Part shown: piece by piece, positions 17,876-28,014 of the stretch
Layout: each line of letters begins with the position of its first letter
Position numbering within the stretch: position 1 is the first letter of the stretch
Origin: Mesorhizobium sp.
GTDB lineage: Bacteria > Pseudomonadota > Alphaproteobacteria > Rhizobiales > Rhizobiaceae
Assembly: GCF_017306545.1 (NCBI RefSeq)
Contig: NZ_JAFKID010000005.1
Location: forward strand, 100,220-164,219
Direction: 5' to 3'
Length of the DNA: 64,000 nt
The notes under the pieces: generated by a model
The model's database searches: none
Told to the model about the DNA's origin: nothing
What the model saw: the letters and a program-made list of their open reading frames with translations, nothing else
Program-made: the position numbers and the translations under genes

Positions 17876-18194
17876 TTCGGGTCCTGTTGCGGCTGGAAGC
17901 GGGTGGGAGACGCGACCTTTGGCGGTTTTGCGACATTTTGCAAGGCGCGGAAAGTCGCGAATCCATGTTCGTCCCCGCAATGTCGTCTGGTTGCTCGCCG
18001 GCGCACAATCCAGCCACAACCCTCTGTTAACCAAGGATATTGGCCTTTTCTTAGCCAATCCCGCCGAGACTTCGGCCGCCGGGGACATCACGTTGGAAAC
18101 AGGGACCAGTCGGCTCCGGTTGTACACGCAGCGCCAGAACGCTACCTTACGGCGGGCGATGCCGGTCCGATCAATCGAGAAGAACAGTGCCTGA
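17876..18194. other. Divergent promoter region pepA / lptF
   Basis: This 319-base non-coding stretch must hold promoters for pepA (minus) and the lptF-lptG-lptD run (plus). A GTTAACCAAGGATATTGG segment near 18025 includes a CCAA-GGATA-TTGG inverted repeat. No RNA gene or clear promoter consensus could be called by eye. Confidence 0.4.
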
Positions 18195-19388
18195 ATGAAG
18201 GTCGTTGAACGCTACATCATGCGTCGCGCTTTCGTGCTCTTCCTGAGCGCGCTCGCATGGACGTTGGCGATCGTATGGACGACGCAGGTGCTTGCCCGCA
18301 TCGACCTCGTCACCGACAGCGGCCAGTCGGCGCTGACCTTCTTCAAGGTCGCGACCCTCATCATTCCCTCGGTCATCCCGATCGTGGTGCCTTTTTCGAT
18401 CGTCGTGGCCGTGGCCCAGACGCTTAGCGTGATGAATACAGACTCGGAACTGGTCGTCATCAACGCGGCCGGGGCGTCGCGGCTCACCGTGGCGCGCCCC
18501 GTCCTGCTTCTGGCGCTGATCGCCGCCGTCTTCTGTTTCGCCGTGCAGAACGGCGTCGATCCCTATGCGCGGCAAAAGAACCGCGAACTGGTTGCCGCCG
18601 CGCGCGCCGACCTGTTGTCGCTCATCATCCAGGAAGGCACCTTCCGCAAGGTCGAGGACGGGCTGTTCCTTCAGATCGGCGAACGCCTGCCGGACAACAG
18701 GCTGGGCGGCATCTTCGTCGCCGATTCGCGCCAACAGGGCGTCGACCTCGTCTATTACGCCAAGACCGGCGCCATCGTCGACAAGACCGACGAAAAGGTG
18801 TTGCTGATGAACGACGGCGTCGTCCATCGCAAGACACCGACCGGCGACGTCTCGGTGATCCATTTCACCTCCTATGCGTTCGATCTTTCGGCGTTCGCGG
18901 CGGACGCCGGGCAAAAGACCTTGCTGCCCAAGGACCAGACCACCCCGTACCTCCTCAATCCCGATCCGAACGATCCGATTTTCCAGCAGACGCCCGGCCT
19001 CTACCGGACCGAACTGTTCAAGCGCTTTTCCGAGTGGCTTTTCCCGGTGACGTTCGCGCTGATCGCCCTGGCGGTCGCCGGCGACGCGCGTTCGCATCGC
19101 GAGGCGCGCCTGCATCCGCTGGTGACGTCGATCAGCATCGCTCTGATCGTGCGCTGGCTGACCTTCTTCGCCGAGGGCAAGGCCAAGATCGACCCGAGCT
19201 TCAACTATGTCATGGCCGCCATCCCGGTCGTCATGGCGCTGGTGGCGGCTTGGTTCATCTACAGGCAGAAGGCCATGGAACTGCCGGTCGGCTGGACAGA
19301 CGCCGTGCTCTCACTGGCCCGCGACGTCGGCCGCAGGCTCACGTCGCTCAGGCTCCGTCTCGGTGGCGCGCGCGGAGGGGCGGCGTGA
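18195..19388 (+). CDS. lptF: LPS export ABC transporter permease LptF
   Basis: This 397-residue inner-membrane permease forms the LptB2FG complex that extracts lipopolysaccharide from the inner membrane and feeds it to the LptC-A-D bridge. The N terminus ([28 protein letters not shown]) is typical. Hydrophobic helices occur at both ends, three before and three after a beta-jellyroll periplasmic domain at about residues 130-260. Overlap with lptG by one base (TGATG) indicates coupling. The order lptF-lptG-lptD-surA-like-rsmA is the conserved alphaproteobacterial arrangement. Confidence 0.95.
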   Translation: MKVVERYIMRRAFVLFLSALAWTLAIVWTTQVLARIDLVTDSGQSALTFFKVATLIIPSVIPIVVPFSIVVAVAQTLSVMNTDSELVVINAAGASRLTVARPVLLLALIAAVFCFAVQNGVDPYARQKNRELVAAARADLLSLIIQEGTFRKVEDGLFLQIGERLPDNRLGGIFVADSRQQGVDLVYYAKTGAIVDKTDEKVLLMNDGVVHRKTPTGDVSVIHFTSYAFDLSAFAADAGQKTLLPKDQTTPYLLNPDPNDPIFQQTPGLYRTELFKRFSEWLFPVTFALIALAVAGDARSHREARLHPLVTSISIALIVRWLTFFAEGKAKIDPSFNYVMAAIPVVMALVAAWFIYRQKAMELPVGWTDAVLSLARDVGRRLTSLRLRLGGARGGAA

Positions 19389-20473
19389 TGGGCTGGACGC
19401 TCGGACGATACTTCTTCTTCCGCTACGCGACGATCACGCTGTGGTTCCTTCTCGGCATCGGTGCGCTGATCTTCCTGATCGACTTCACCGAACTGACCGG
19501 CCGTACCGCCCGCCTTCCCGGCTTCACCTACCAGATGGCGCTGGCGATCTCGGCACTCAGAGTGCCGATGCTGGTGCTCCAGATGGTGCCCTTCGTCGGC
19601 CTGTTCTCGGCCATGGCGATGCTTGTCTCGCTCAACCGCAAATACGAGCTGGTCATCGCCCGTTCGGCCGGCATCTCCGCCTGGCAGTTTCTGCTGCCGG
19701 CCTGTGTGGGAGCGCTGCTGTTCGGCATGCTCGCCGTCGGCGTCATGAACCCGCTCGCCGCGCACGGCCTGTCCCGCTCGGAAGCGATCGAAAGCGACCT
19801 GCGCGCCGGCGATTCCAACGAGGTGACGGCGGCAACGACGCCGTGGCTGCGGCAGAAGACCAGCGAAGGCGATACCATCATCGGCGCCCGTGCCATTCTC
19901 GCGCAGGGCCTGGAGATGGCCGACGCCTCGTTCTTCCAGATCGATGCCGACGGCAATATCTTCGCCCGCAAGGATGCGCGCCGCGCCTACCTGCGCGACG
20001 GCTACTGGGAGCTTCAGGACGTCACCGTGCTCAAGGAGGACGGCTCGCGGAGCAAGGAAGAAACCGACCGCATCCCCACCGATCTCAAGCCGGAATTCGT
20101 CCAGGAACGTCTGGCCGAGCCCGAGACGATCCCTTTTTATGAGTTGCCGGGCAAAATTGAGGTTGCCCGTTCCTTCGGCGCCAAGGCAAATGCGTTCGCG
20201 ATGCAGTTCGATTCGCTGCTGGCGCTGCCGTTCCTGCTGGTCGCCATGACGCTGATCGCGGCCACGGTGTCGATGCGATTTGCGAGGATGGGACAGTCGG
20301 GTACGATGATTTTAGGTGGCGTCGTGGCTGGGTTTCTGCTTTATGTCGTGTCGGTCCTCGTCAAGGCGTTCGGGGTGGCCGGCTTCGTTCCGCCTTCTGT
20401 TGCGGCATGGTTTCCGGTCGTGGTGGCGATGTTTTTCGGGGTGACGTTTCTGCTGTACAAGGAAGACGGCTAG
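19388..20473 (+). CDS. lptG: LPS export ABC transporter permease LptG
   Basis: This 361-residue partner permease of LptF starts [25 protein letters not shown]. It has the same six-helix plan with a central periplasmic jellyroll domain and closing helices ILGGVVAGFLLYVVSVLVKAFG. The start was set at ATG 19388, which overlaps the lptF stop, instead of the longer frame inside lptF. Its stop codon shares a base with the putative GTG start of lptD, so three genes are tightly coupled. Confidence 0.95.
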   Translation: MGWTLGRYFFFRYATITLWFLLGIGALIFLIDFTELTGRTARLPGFTYQMALAISALRVPMLVLQMVPFVGLFSAMAMLVSLNRKYELVIARSAGISAWQFLLPACVGALLFGMLAVGVMNPLAAHGLSRSEAIESDLRAGDSNEVTAATTPWLRQKTSEGDTIIGARAILAQGLEMADASFFQIDADGNIFARKDARRAYLRDGYWELQDVTVLKEDGSRSKEETDRIPTDLKPEFVQERLAEPETIPFYELPGKIEVARSFGAKANAFAMQFDSLLALPFLLVAMTLIAATVSMRFARMGQSGTMILGGVVAGFLLYVVSVLVKAFGVAGFVPPSVAAWFPVVVAMFFGVTFLLYKEDG

Positions 20474-22917
20474 TGAGAGGGGCGGTTTTGCAAAACCGTA
20501 GGCCGGTCCGGAGCACGCTGCTATGCGGGGTGAGCGCCTTGGGGTGCCTGCTGGCCGGCGGGCTGTACGTCCAGCCTGCCTTGGCACAAGGCGTGGATCT
20601 CGCCCCAAACGTTCCCAGCGGCTCGCAGATGCTGCTCGAGGCCGATACGCTGGTCTACGACAACGACAACCAGACCGTCACCGCCGTCGGCGGCGTGCGG
20701 ATCGACTACGGTGGCAACCGGCTGGTCGCCGAGCGGGTCGAATACAACCGCAAGACCCGGCGCCTGGTGGCGAACGGCAATGCCCAGCTCGTGCAGAGCG
20801 ACGGCACCAAGGTCAATTCCGACCACATCGACATAACCGACGATTTCGCCGACGGTTTCGTCAACGCCCTGCGTGTCGAGACGGTGGACAAGACCTATTT
20901 CGGCGCCGAGAGCGCCGAGCGCATGGGCGGCGTACTGACGACGTTCCACAACGGCGTCTACACCGCCTGCGAACCGTGCGAGGACAAGCCGAACAAGGCG
21001 CCGATCTGGCGCGTCAAGGCGCGCAAGATTGTCTGGAACGGCGAAACGCACACCGTGCGCTTCGAAAACTCCAATTTCGAGTTCTTCGGCCTGCCGATCG
21101 CCTATTTCCCGGCTTTCGAGATCGCCGACCCGACAGTGAAGCAGAAGAGCGGCTTCCTGATGCCGGGCATCGCCTATGGCAGCAAGCTGGGCATCGGTGT
21201 TTCCGTTCCCTACTATCTGGCGCTGTCGCCCACCTACGACATCACCGCGCGCGGGACCTACTATTCCAAGCAGGGCTTCCTCGGTGAAGCCGAGTGGCGC
21301 CAGCGCTTCAACAACGGCGAGTACAGCTTCAAGGTCGCCGGGATTTCACAGAACGATCCCAGTGCCTTCGTTGCGGACACCGTCGATTCGGGCCCGGCGG
21401 GCGACCCGAACAAGAAGCGTGCCATGATGGGCACCAAGGGCCAGTTCGCCATCAATTCGCGCTGGGAGTTCGGCTGGAACGCCCTGCTCCAGACCGACAA
21501 GAATTTCTCCACCACCTACCACGTCGGCGGCTATGCCGACAGCGTTCACCGCTCCGAGGTTTATCTGAAGGGGCTGAACGACCGGAACTATTTCGACGCG
21601 CGCGTCATGCACTTCGAGGTGCAGGAAGCAACGCCGGACAAGCTCGCCGACGGCTCGGATAGCCCTTATGCCCGCGATCCGTCGCAGCCTTGGGTGCTGC
21701 CGTCCGTGGACTACGCTTATATTCCGGATGTGCCGTTGGCGGGCGGCCAGCTTTCGGTCAATGTAAACACGCGCGTCTTGCAGCGTGACCGGCTGGATCG
21801 GGCATTCGCCACGCCGTACAATACCGGCACCGACGTTCAGCGCGTGCGCGGCCTGGCGGGCAATTCGGGCCGTCTCACCGGCGAGGTCGAGTGGAAGCGG
21901 TCGCTCGTCACCGAGGGTGGCCTCGTCGTTACGCCGCTTCTGGCCTTCCAAGGCGATGTCGACTACGTTTCCGCCTCGTCGGCCTCGCTTGCCGCGGTCG
22001 ACGCAATGGCCAAAAATCCGGCCATTGACGCTTCGGCCGACATGCGCTCCTCGTTCGCCCGCTATATGGCGACGGCTGGTCTTGAGCTGCGCTGGCCGGT
22101 GCTTTTTTCCGCGATCGGCTCGTCTCACATCATTGAGCCGATGGCGCAGGTGTTCGTGCGGCCGAACGAGCAGTATGTCGGCGGCCTCGCCGTTCCGAAC
22201 GAAGACGCGCAAAGCTTCGTCTTCGACGCCACGACCTTGTTCGAGCGCGACAAATTCTCTGGCTACGACCGCATCGAAGGCGGCACGCGCGCCAATGTCG
22301 GCGTTCGCTATTCCGGCAGCTACGACAACGGCTGGACGACGAACGCGATCTTCGGCCAGTCTTATCAGCTTGCCGGGGTGAATTCTTTCGCCTCGCCTGA
22401 TCTGGTGAACGCCGGCGCGGAATCCGGCCTGGAAAACAGGACGTCGGATTTCGTCGGCCTTGTCGGCCTGGCCAGCGCGAGCGGTTTCTCGACGTCTCTC
22501 AGCGGCAGGTTCGACGAAAAGACGTTCGAGGCCCGGCGCACCGAAATCAAAGCCGCCTACAGCGGCGCTTCCCCGCTGTCGGTCTACGCGCAATACGCCT
22601 ACATCAACGCGCAGCCGCTCTACGGCTTCCCGTACGACCGCCAGGAGGTGACGGTCGGCGGCAGCGCGAGCCTCAATGCGAACTGGCGTGTCTTCGGGTC
22701 AAGCACCTATGACCTCGTGAATGATCTGTTCACGAACCAGGGTGTCGGTTTCGCTTATGCTGACGAGTGCTTCACCTACATGATGTCGTTCGCCCAGAGC
22801 CAGACTGCCGATCCTGTCAGCGGTGTCCGAGGAAAAGCCAGCCAAAGCATCGGCTTCAACATCTCGTTCCGCACCCTTGGCGATTTCGGTACGTCGACCA
22901 GCGCCCTCACCAACTAG
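20473..22917 (+). CDS. lptD: LPS-assembly outer-membrane protein LptD
   Basis: This ~814-residue outer-membrane translocon receives LPS from LptA and, with LptE, inserts it into the outer leaflet. A signal peptide (LLCGVSALGCLLAGGLYVQPALA) is followed by an LptA-like OstA domain (LLEADTLVYDNDNQTVTAVGGV) at about residues 50-190 and then a large beta barrel. C-terminal cysteines needed for the plug-barrel disulfides could correspond to CEPCED near residue 169 and the single late C in DECFTYM. Two starts are possible: GTG 20473, overlapping the lptG stop, or TTG 20488, which has GAGAGG at a good distance. I report the former; the difference is five residues before the signal peptide. Confidence 0.93.
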   Translation: MRGAVLQNRRPVRSTLLCGVSALGCLLAGGLYVQPALAQGVDLAPNVPSGSQMLLEADTLVYDNDNQTVTAVGGVRIDYGGNRLVAERVEYNRKTRRLVANGNAQLVQSDGTKVNSDHIDITDDFADGFVNALRVETVDKTYFGAESAERMGGVLTTFHNGVYTACEPCEDKPNKAPIWRVKARKIVWNGETHTVRFENSNFEFFGLPIAYFPAFEIADPTVKQKSGFLMPGIAYGSKLGIGVSVPYYLALSPTYDITARGTYYSKQGFLGEAEWRQRFNNGEYSFKVAGISQNDPSAFVADTVDSGPAGDPNKKRAMMGTKGQFAINSRWEFGWNALLQTDKNFSTTYHVGGYADSVHRSEVYLKGLNDRNYFDARVMHFEVQEATPDKLADGSDSPYARDPSQPWVLPSVDYAYIPDVPLAGGQLSVNVNTRVLQRDRLDRAFATPYNTGTDVQRVRGLAGNSGRLTGEVEWKRSLVTEGGLVVTPLLAFQGDVDYVSASSASLAAVDAMAKNPAIDASADMRSSFARYMATAGLELRWPVLFSAIGSSHIIEPMAQVFVRPNEQYVGGLAVPNEDAQSFVFDATTLFERDKFSGYDRIEGGTRANVGVRYSGSYDNGWTTNAIFGQSYQLAGVNSFASPDLVNAGAESGLENRTSDFVGLVGLASASGFSTSLSGRFDEKTFEARRTEIKAAYSGASPLSVYAQYAYINAQPLYGFPYDRQEVTVGGSASLNANWRVFGSSTYDLVNDLFTNQGVGFAYADECFTYMMSFAQSQTADPVSGVRGKASQSIGFNISFRTLGDFGTSTSALTN

Positions 22918-23018
22918 AACGCGACCGTCGCCGACATGGTTTCGCCGCATAAAGCAGGCATGGACCGGCATATCGGGCCCAAGGCTGGCCGAAGCCGAAA
23001 CAGAATCGGGAACTCCAG

Positions 23019-23939
23019 ATGAGGAAATACCTGTTTTCCGCGAGCTTTGCCCTGTTCGTCGCGGTTACGTCCGTTTCACTCGCCATACCCACGCTTCCGG
23101 CCGTGGCGAGTACGATCAAATACGTCGTCAACGACATTCCGATCACCACCGGGGACATCCAGCACCGGGCTGCCTTCCTGCGGCTGCAGCACCGCAAAGG
23201 CAGCGCTTCGGACGAGATGATCGACCAGACGCTGAAGATGGCCGAGGCCAGGCGGCTGGGCATCCGCATCAGCGACAAGCAGGTCGACGATGCCTATGCG
23301 CGGTTCGCCACGAACAACAAGATGCAGCTGGCCCAGCTCGACGCCATCATGGCCAAGGCCGGTGTCACCAAGGAGCATTTCAAGGAATACATCCGCGCGC
23401 AAATGGCCTGGAACCAGGCCGTCGGCGCCCGCTACCGCGCCGAGGCCGGCGGGACCAACTCGAACGAGGACGTGGTTCGCAAGATGCTCGACAAGGACGG
23501 CAACAAACCGAGCGCCACCGAATATATGCTCCAGCAGGTCATCTTCGTGGTGCCGGCGGCGGAGCGCAGCGCGACTCTGGGCAAGCGCAAGCGTGAGGCC
23601 GAGGCGATGCGCGACCGCTTCAACGGCTGTGGCACCACGCGTGAATTCGCCAAGGGGTTGATCGACGTCACCGTCCGCGACCTCGGCAGGGTGCTCGCGC
23701 CGCAGCTGCCGACCGACTGGGCCGAGCAGATCAAGAAGACCAAGACCGGCGGCGCGACGCCTGTGCGCGAGACGGATCGCGGCGTCGAGTTCATCGGCAT
23801 TTGCAGCGCCCGTGAAGTGTCCGACGACAAGGCCGCGCAACTCGTCCTCCAGAGCGAAGGCAACGGCGACAAAAGCGATCAACTAAGCGAAAAATATCTC
23901 AAGGAATTGAAGGCGAAAGCCCGAATCGTCCAGCGCTGA
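23019..23939 (+). CDS. SurA-like periplasmic chaperone (degenerate parvulin)
   Basis: This 306-residue exported protein has a signal peptide (ends near LPAVAS) and a SurA N-terminal-like helical domain (INDIPITTGDIQHRAAFLRLQ-type start, NNKMQLAQLDAIMAKAGVTKEHFKEYI). A C-terminal region at ~170-270 resembles a parvulin fold, but clear PPIase active-site residues are not evident. Its place between lptD and rsmA is that of surA, and a role in outer-membrane protein folding, including LptD, is likely. It is shorter than E. coli SurA (428), in keeping with single-parvulin alphaproteobacterial versions. The usual next gene pdxA is absent. Confidence 0.8.
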   Translation: MRKYLFSASFALFVAVTSVSLAIPTLPAVASTIKYVVNDIPITTGDIQHRAAFLRLQHRKGSASDEMIDQTLKMAEARRLGIRISDKQVDDAYARFATNNKMQLAQLDAIMAKAGVTKEHFKEYIRAQMAWNQAVGARYRAEAGGTNSNEDVVRKMLDKDGNKPSATEYMLQQVIFVVPAAERSATLGKRKREAEAMRDRFNGCGTTREFAKGLIDVTVRDLGRVLAPQLPTDWAEQIKKTKTGGATPVRETDRGVEFIGICSAREVSDDKAAQLVLQSEGNGDKSDQLSEKYLKELKAKARIVQR

Positions 23940-24011
23940 GCCGATCCGCCATGGCCGCCGTCTTCCTTGACCCCGGCGCCTCGCACGTCGACAGACCTGT
24001 GGGCACTTCCC

Positions 24012-24830
24012 GTGAGCGTTGACGGACTGCCGCCGCTGCGGGACGTCATCGAGCGCCACGGCCTCCAGGCGAAAAAGGCGCTCGGCCAGAATTTCCTGCT
24101 CGACCTGAACCTGACCGGCAAGATCGCACGGGCGGCAGGCAACCTCGCCGATACGACCGTGATCGAGGTCGGTCCGGGGCCCGGCGGCCTGACTCGCGCC
24201 CTGCTGTTCAGCGGCGCGCGGCGCGTCGTGGCGATCGAGCGCGACGAGCGCTGCCTGGCCGCATTGGCCGAAGTCGCCGACCACTATCCGGGCCGGCTGG
24301 AGGTGATTCCCGGCGATGCGCTGAGGACGGATTTCTCGATGCTCGCGGACGGCCCGATCAGGATCGTCGCCAACCTGCCCTATAACATCGGCACTGAACT
24401 TCTGGTGCGCTGGCTGACCACGGAGGTCTGGCCGCCCTTCTACCAATCAATGACGCTGATGTTCCAACGTGAGGTCGCGGAGCGTATCGTCGCCCTGCCG
24501 GGCACCGACGCCTTCGGCCGGCTGGGCGTACTGGCCGGCTGGCGCACCGAGGCGCGCATCGCCTTCGACGTCCCCCGCCAGGCATTCACGCCGCCGCCGA
24601 AGGTGACGTCCTCGGTCATCCATCTCGTGCCCCGCCCTACGCCGCTTGCGGCGGACGTGCGCAAGCTCGGCCGCGTCACCGAGGCGGCATTCGGCCAACG
24701 GCGCAAAATGCTGCGGCAGAGCCTCAAGAGCCTCGGCGGCGAAGCACTGCTGGAGCGCTGCGGCATCGACCCGACGCGGCGCGCGGAGACGCTGAGCGTC
24801 GAGGAATTCGTCCGGCTGGCGAACGCCTGA
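24012..24830 (+). CDS. rsmA: 16S rRNA (adenine(1518)-N6/adenine(1519)-N6)-dimethyltransferase
   Basis: This 272-residue KsgA-type enzyme dimethylates two adjacent adenines in the 3' terminal helix of 16S rRNA late in 30S assembly. Motifs: [20 protein letters not shown] (N-terminal signature), [16 protein letters not shown] (SAM motif I), and the catalytic IV motif [11 protein letters not shown]. The C-terminal helical domain ends [17 protein letters not shown]. Start: GTG 24012 ([16 protein letters not shown]) matches the family. A TTG 45 bases upstream would add residues without homology, and neither has a strong ribosome-binding site. Confidence 0.96.
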   Translation: MSVDGLPPLRDVIERHGLQAKKALGQNFLLDLNLTGKIARAAGNLADTTVIEVGPGPGGLTRALLFSGARRVVAIERDERCLAALAEVADHYPGRLEVIPGDALRTDFSMLADGPIRIVANLPYNIGTELLVRWLTTEVWPPFYQSMTLMFQREVAERIVALPGTDAFGRLGVLAGWRTEARIAFDVPRQAFTPPPKVTSSVIHLVPRPTPLAADVRKLGRVTEAAFGQRRKMLRQSLKSLGGEALLERCGIDPTRRAETLSVEEFVRLANA

Positions 24831-25091
24831 ACAGCCGCCGTCCTGAACGCTCCCGCATCGCTCGGCACAAAGCCGTTACATTGCGCGGCTATGGAGTTGG
24901 CGATGGGAAGATGACAGCCCGTCGCCGGCGACAGATTTTTGCCGCGTCGCTGCCCGCACCGCGGTCGCGATTGCCTTTTGCGGCGATTTGCGGCCATTGT
25001 GTCGACTGGCGCCTTTTTCCCGTCCAGTTCTTCACGGACATGTGAAAGGCGCAAGGCAATTCATAACAGTTCAGTTTTTTGGGAATCCGCG

Positions 25092-26285
25092 ATGACCATC
25101 CACCGCTCGACCTTCTCCAAGCTCGCCTTTTCGACCTTCCTGTTCGTCTTGCCGCTCAATACGGCCTTCGCGCAGGACACCGGCGCGGTCGCCGGCAGGC
25201 TCAAGGCGCTGCTCGCGAACCAGGGCGTCGACCTCGCCTGGACCGGCATTTCCGGCGACGCTTCCTCGATGGTGATGGAAGGCGTGACCGTCAAGCCGGC
25301 GGCGGAAAAGGACGGGCTGCCGATCGGCAACGTCAAGCTGGAGGGCGTCACCGAACAGAACGGCGGCTACGCCATCGGCACCGTTTCCACGGAAGCCTTC
25401 TCGCACAGCGAGGACGGCACCGAAGTCGATATCAGCCCTTTTGTCATGCACGATCTCACCATCCCCGCCGAAGGCAGCACCGACCCGTTGGCCTCGATCC
25501 TCATGTACAAATCGGCGGACCTCGCCAACATGACGGTGAAAGTGGGCGACAAGACCGCGTTCTCGATGGAGGACTTCACCATCGACGTCACGCCGCCGGC
25601 AGACGGCAAGGCCATGGAGTTTGCCGGCAAGGCCGGAAAATTCACCGGCGACCTCTCGCTGGTGGAAGACTCGAAGTCGAAGGAAATGATCGACGCGCTG
25701 GGCTACCAGACCATTTCCGGCAACATCAAGATCGGCGGCTCCTGGCATCCGTCGGACGGCAAGATGGAGCTGTCGCAATACGACATCACCGTGGACAACG
25801 CCGGCACCTTCGGCATGACCTTCGATATCAGCGGCTACACGATGGATTTCGTCAAATCGTTGCAGGAAGTGCAGAAGAAGATGGCCGAGAAGCCTGAGGG
25901 AGCCGATAGCTCGACCGAAGGCATGGCCATGCTCGGCCTTTTACAGCAGCTGACCTTCAACGGCGCATCGATCCGCTTCGACGACGATTCGCTCACCAAC
26001 AAGGTGCTCGACTACGCCGCCAAGCAGCAGGGCATGACGGCCAAGGATATCGCCAACCAGGCCAAGGCGATCGTGCCCTTCGGCATGGCGCAGCTCAACA
26101 ATCCCGAGCTGACGGCGCAGGTGTCGGCGGCGGTGAACAAGTTCCTCGACAATCCCAAGAGCCTCGAAATTGCCGCCAAGCCCGCCTCGCCGGTGCCCTT
26201 CGCGCTCCTGATGGCCAACGGCATGGCAAACCCGCTCGACCTGCCCAAGACGCTCGGCCTGAGCGTGACCGCCAACGAGAATTGA
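25092..26285 (+). CDS. Exported protein of unknown function
   Basis: This 397-residue protein has an N-terminal signal peptide (FSTFLFVLPLNTAFA, cleavage before QDTGA). The mature part is acidic, with repeated short beta-like segments (MEDFTIDVTPP, MHDLTIPAEG, YDITVDNAGTFGMTFDISGYTMDF) reminiscent of AsmA/DUF-type layered periplasmic proteins. It lacks a transmembrane anchor. I recognise no family with confidence; similar proteins occur in Rhizobiales. ATG 25092 begins the signal peptide. Its place after rsmA may simply be chance. It is followed by a hairpin and the convergent gmk. Confidence 0.6.
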   Translation: MTIHRSTFSKLAFSTFLFVLPLNTAFAQDTGAVAGRLKALLANQGVDLAWTGISGDASSMVMEGVTVKPAAEKDGLPIGNVKLEGVTEQNGGYAIGTVSTEAFSHSEDGTEVDISPFVMHDLTIPAEGSTDPLASILMYKSADLANMTVKVGDKTAFSMEDFTIDVTPPADGKAMEFAGKAGKFTGDLSLVEDSKSKEMIDALGYQTISGNIKIGGSWHPSDGKMELSQYDITVDNAGTFGMTFDISGYTMDFVKSLQEVQKKMAEKPEGADSSTEGMAMLGLLQQLTFNGASIRFDDDSLTNKVLDYAAKQQGMTAKDIANQAKAIVPFGMAQLNNPELTAQVSAAVNKFLDNPKSLEIAAKPASPVPFALLMANGMANPLDLPKTLGLSVTANEN

Positions 26286-26299
26286 TTTTTCGTAGCCCG

Positions 26300-26329
26300 A
26301 TCCGCCGCCCGCATATGCCGGCGGCGGAT
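26300..26329. terminator. Hairpin between the exported protein gene and gmk
   Basis: ATCCGCCGCC and GGCGGCGGAT form a perfect 10-bp GC-rich stem with a 10-base loop, 15 bases after the upstream stop codon. No U tract follows on either strand, so termination is only likely, not certain. Confidence 0.4.
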
Positions 26330-26440
26330 TGCGCAACGACACAGCCCAACCCCGGCGGCAGCCGCTTCATCTCATCGCAGGATTAGTCGATCCTCAGATC
26401 GCCGGATGACCCACGGACATCGCCCGGCGGCGCGATCCCG

Positions 26441-27094
26441 TCACGCCTTTTCGTCCAGCAGGCTGGAGACGAAATCGAACAGACCCGGCCGGCGGTCGCG
26501 GCGCAGGCGCTCGGCCGCCACGATCGAGCGCACCTCGGAGAAGGCGCGATCGAGATCGTCGTTGACGACGACGAAATCGTATTCCGTCCAGTGCTCGATC
26601 TCGGTGCGGGCGTTCTTCAGCCGCGTCTCGATCACCTGTTCCTGATCCTCGGCCCGGCGTTTCAGCCGCGCTTTCAGCTCGGCCATCGACGGCGGCAAGA
26701 TGAAGACCGAAACGATGTCGCCGCGCATCTTCTCCTTGAGCTGCTTGGCGCCCTGCCAGTCGATGTCGAACAGCATGTCGCGGCCTTCCGCCATGGCCTT
26801 TTCGGCCGGCTCGCGCGGCGTGGCGTAGAAATTGCCGTGCACCTCGGCCCATTCCAGCAATTCGTCGTTGTCGCGCAGGATCTCGAAATCACGGCGCGAA
26901 CGGAAATGGTAGTGGATGCCGTCGATCTCGCTGCCGCGGCGCGGCCGCGTCGTCACGCTCACCGACAGCTCGAACCCCTGGTCGCTCTCGATCAGGTTAC
27001 GCGCGATGGTCGATTTGCCCGCCCCCGAAGGCGAAGACAGAACAAGCATGAGCCCCCGGCGGCGAATGCGGGAAGCGGTGTCCTTGGGCACCAT
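26441..27094 (-). CDS. gmk: Guanylate kinase
   Basis: This 217-residue enzyme phosphorylates GMP (and dGMP) with ATP. It has the P-loop [16 protein letters not shown], the GMP-binding stretch [21 protein letters not shown] with its conserved Ser/Arg/Tyr, and the [14 protein letters not shown] block. Length is normal. The C terminus extends with an RRRPGLF-like basic tail. It lies 3 bases downstream of yicC, the last gene of the fab-mltG-yicC-gmk run. Confidence 0.96.
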   Translation of the reverse strand: MVPKDTASRIRRRGLMLVLSSPSGAGKSTIARNLIESDQGFELSVSVTTRPRRGSEIDGIHYHFRSRRDFEILRDNDELLEWAEVHGNFYATPREPAEKAMAEGRDMLFDIDWQGAKQLKEKMRGDIVSVFILPPSMAELKARLKRRAEDQEQVIETRLKNARTEIEHWTEYDFVVVNDDLDRAFSEVRSIVAAERLRRDRRPGLFDFVSSLLDEKA

Positions 27095-27097
27095 CGG

Positions 27098-27988
27098 TCA
27101 CTCCAGATTCTGGACCTGTTCGCGGAACTGGTCGACGACCGCCTTCAATTCCAGCCCGACGGCGGTGACTGCGGCGGCGTTCGACTTGGAACACAGCGTA
27201 TTCGATTCGCGATTGAATTCCTGCGCCAGAAAATCGAGCTTGCGGCCCACCGCGCCGCCGGCCGAAAGCAGCGCGCGGCCCGAGGCGACATGCGTCTTCA
27301 GCCGGTCGATCTCCTCGCGGATATCGGCCTTGGTGGCAAGGAACGCCGCCTCCTGGTAAAGCCGCGTCTCGTCCAGGCTGGCCGACGCATCCAGGAGAAG
27401 CCGGACCTGCTCGGCGATACGCGCGCGGATCGAAGCCGGCTCGCGCGACGGGTCGGCCTCGGCCCGCAGCGTCAGCGCCTCGATCGCGTCGAGATGGCCG
27501 GACAGCAGGCCGCGTAGCGCCTCGCCCTCGACACGGCGGGCCTGTTCGAGCCCGGCCAGGGCCTTGTCGAGACAAGCCATGATCGTGGCATCGACGGCCG
27601 CCCGCTCGTCCTCCGTCTCGACCGCCTCCGGCACGTCCAGCACGCCGCGCAGGGCAAGCAGTCCGTCGGCGCTGGGCGGCGCGGTGCCGAACTGTTCCTG
27701 CAACCGCTTGGCGAGCCCGGCCAGATCTTTCAGGAAAGCTTCGTTGACCACCGGCTGCGCCTGCGTTCCGGCCGGGCGGCCGACCGTCAGCGTCGCCTGG
27801 AAATTGCCACGCGAAAAGCGCTTCTGGACGACCTGCCGGACCGCCGGCTCAAGCCGTTCGAAGCCTTGCGGCAGGCGCAGGCGAACCTCCGCGCTCTTGC
27901 CGTTGACCGACTTCACCTCCCAGGCAAGGGAGGTGCTGCCGTGCTCGGCCGCCGCACGCGCAAAACCGGTCATGCTTTGAAGGTTCAT
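27098..27988 (-). CDS. YicC-family endoribonuclease
   Basis: This 296-residue protein has the YicC N-terminal domain (SMTGFARAAAEHGSTSLAWEVKSVNGK, a family hallmark) and the C-terminal DUF1732 domain (DIREEIDRLKTHV, VGRKLDFLAQEFNRESNT). YicC-type proteins were first known as stress-related in E. coli and have since been reported as RNases; specificity in rhizobia is unknown. The pairing yicC-gmk, 3 bases apart, is widespread in bacteria. It lies 26 bases downstream of mltG. Confidence 0.92.
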   Translation of the reverse strand: MNLQSMTGFARAAAEHGSTSLAWEVKSVNGKSAEVRLRLPQGFERLEPAVRQVVQKRFSRGNFQATLTVGRPAGTQAQPVVNEAFLKDLAGLAKRLQEQFGTAPPSADGLLALRGVLDVPEAVETEDERAAVDATIMACLDKALAGLEQARRVEGEALRGLLSGHLDAIEALTLRAEADPSREPASIRARIAEQVRLLLDASASLDETRLYQEAAFLATKADIREEIDRLKTHVASGRALLSAGGAVGRKLDFLAQEFNRESNTLCSKSNAAAVTAVGLELKAVVDQFREQVQNLE

Positions 27989-28014
27989 GCGGTTCGGTCC
28001 CCCTTGCCCGCCGG

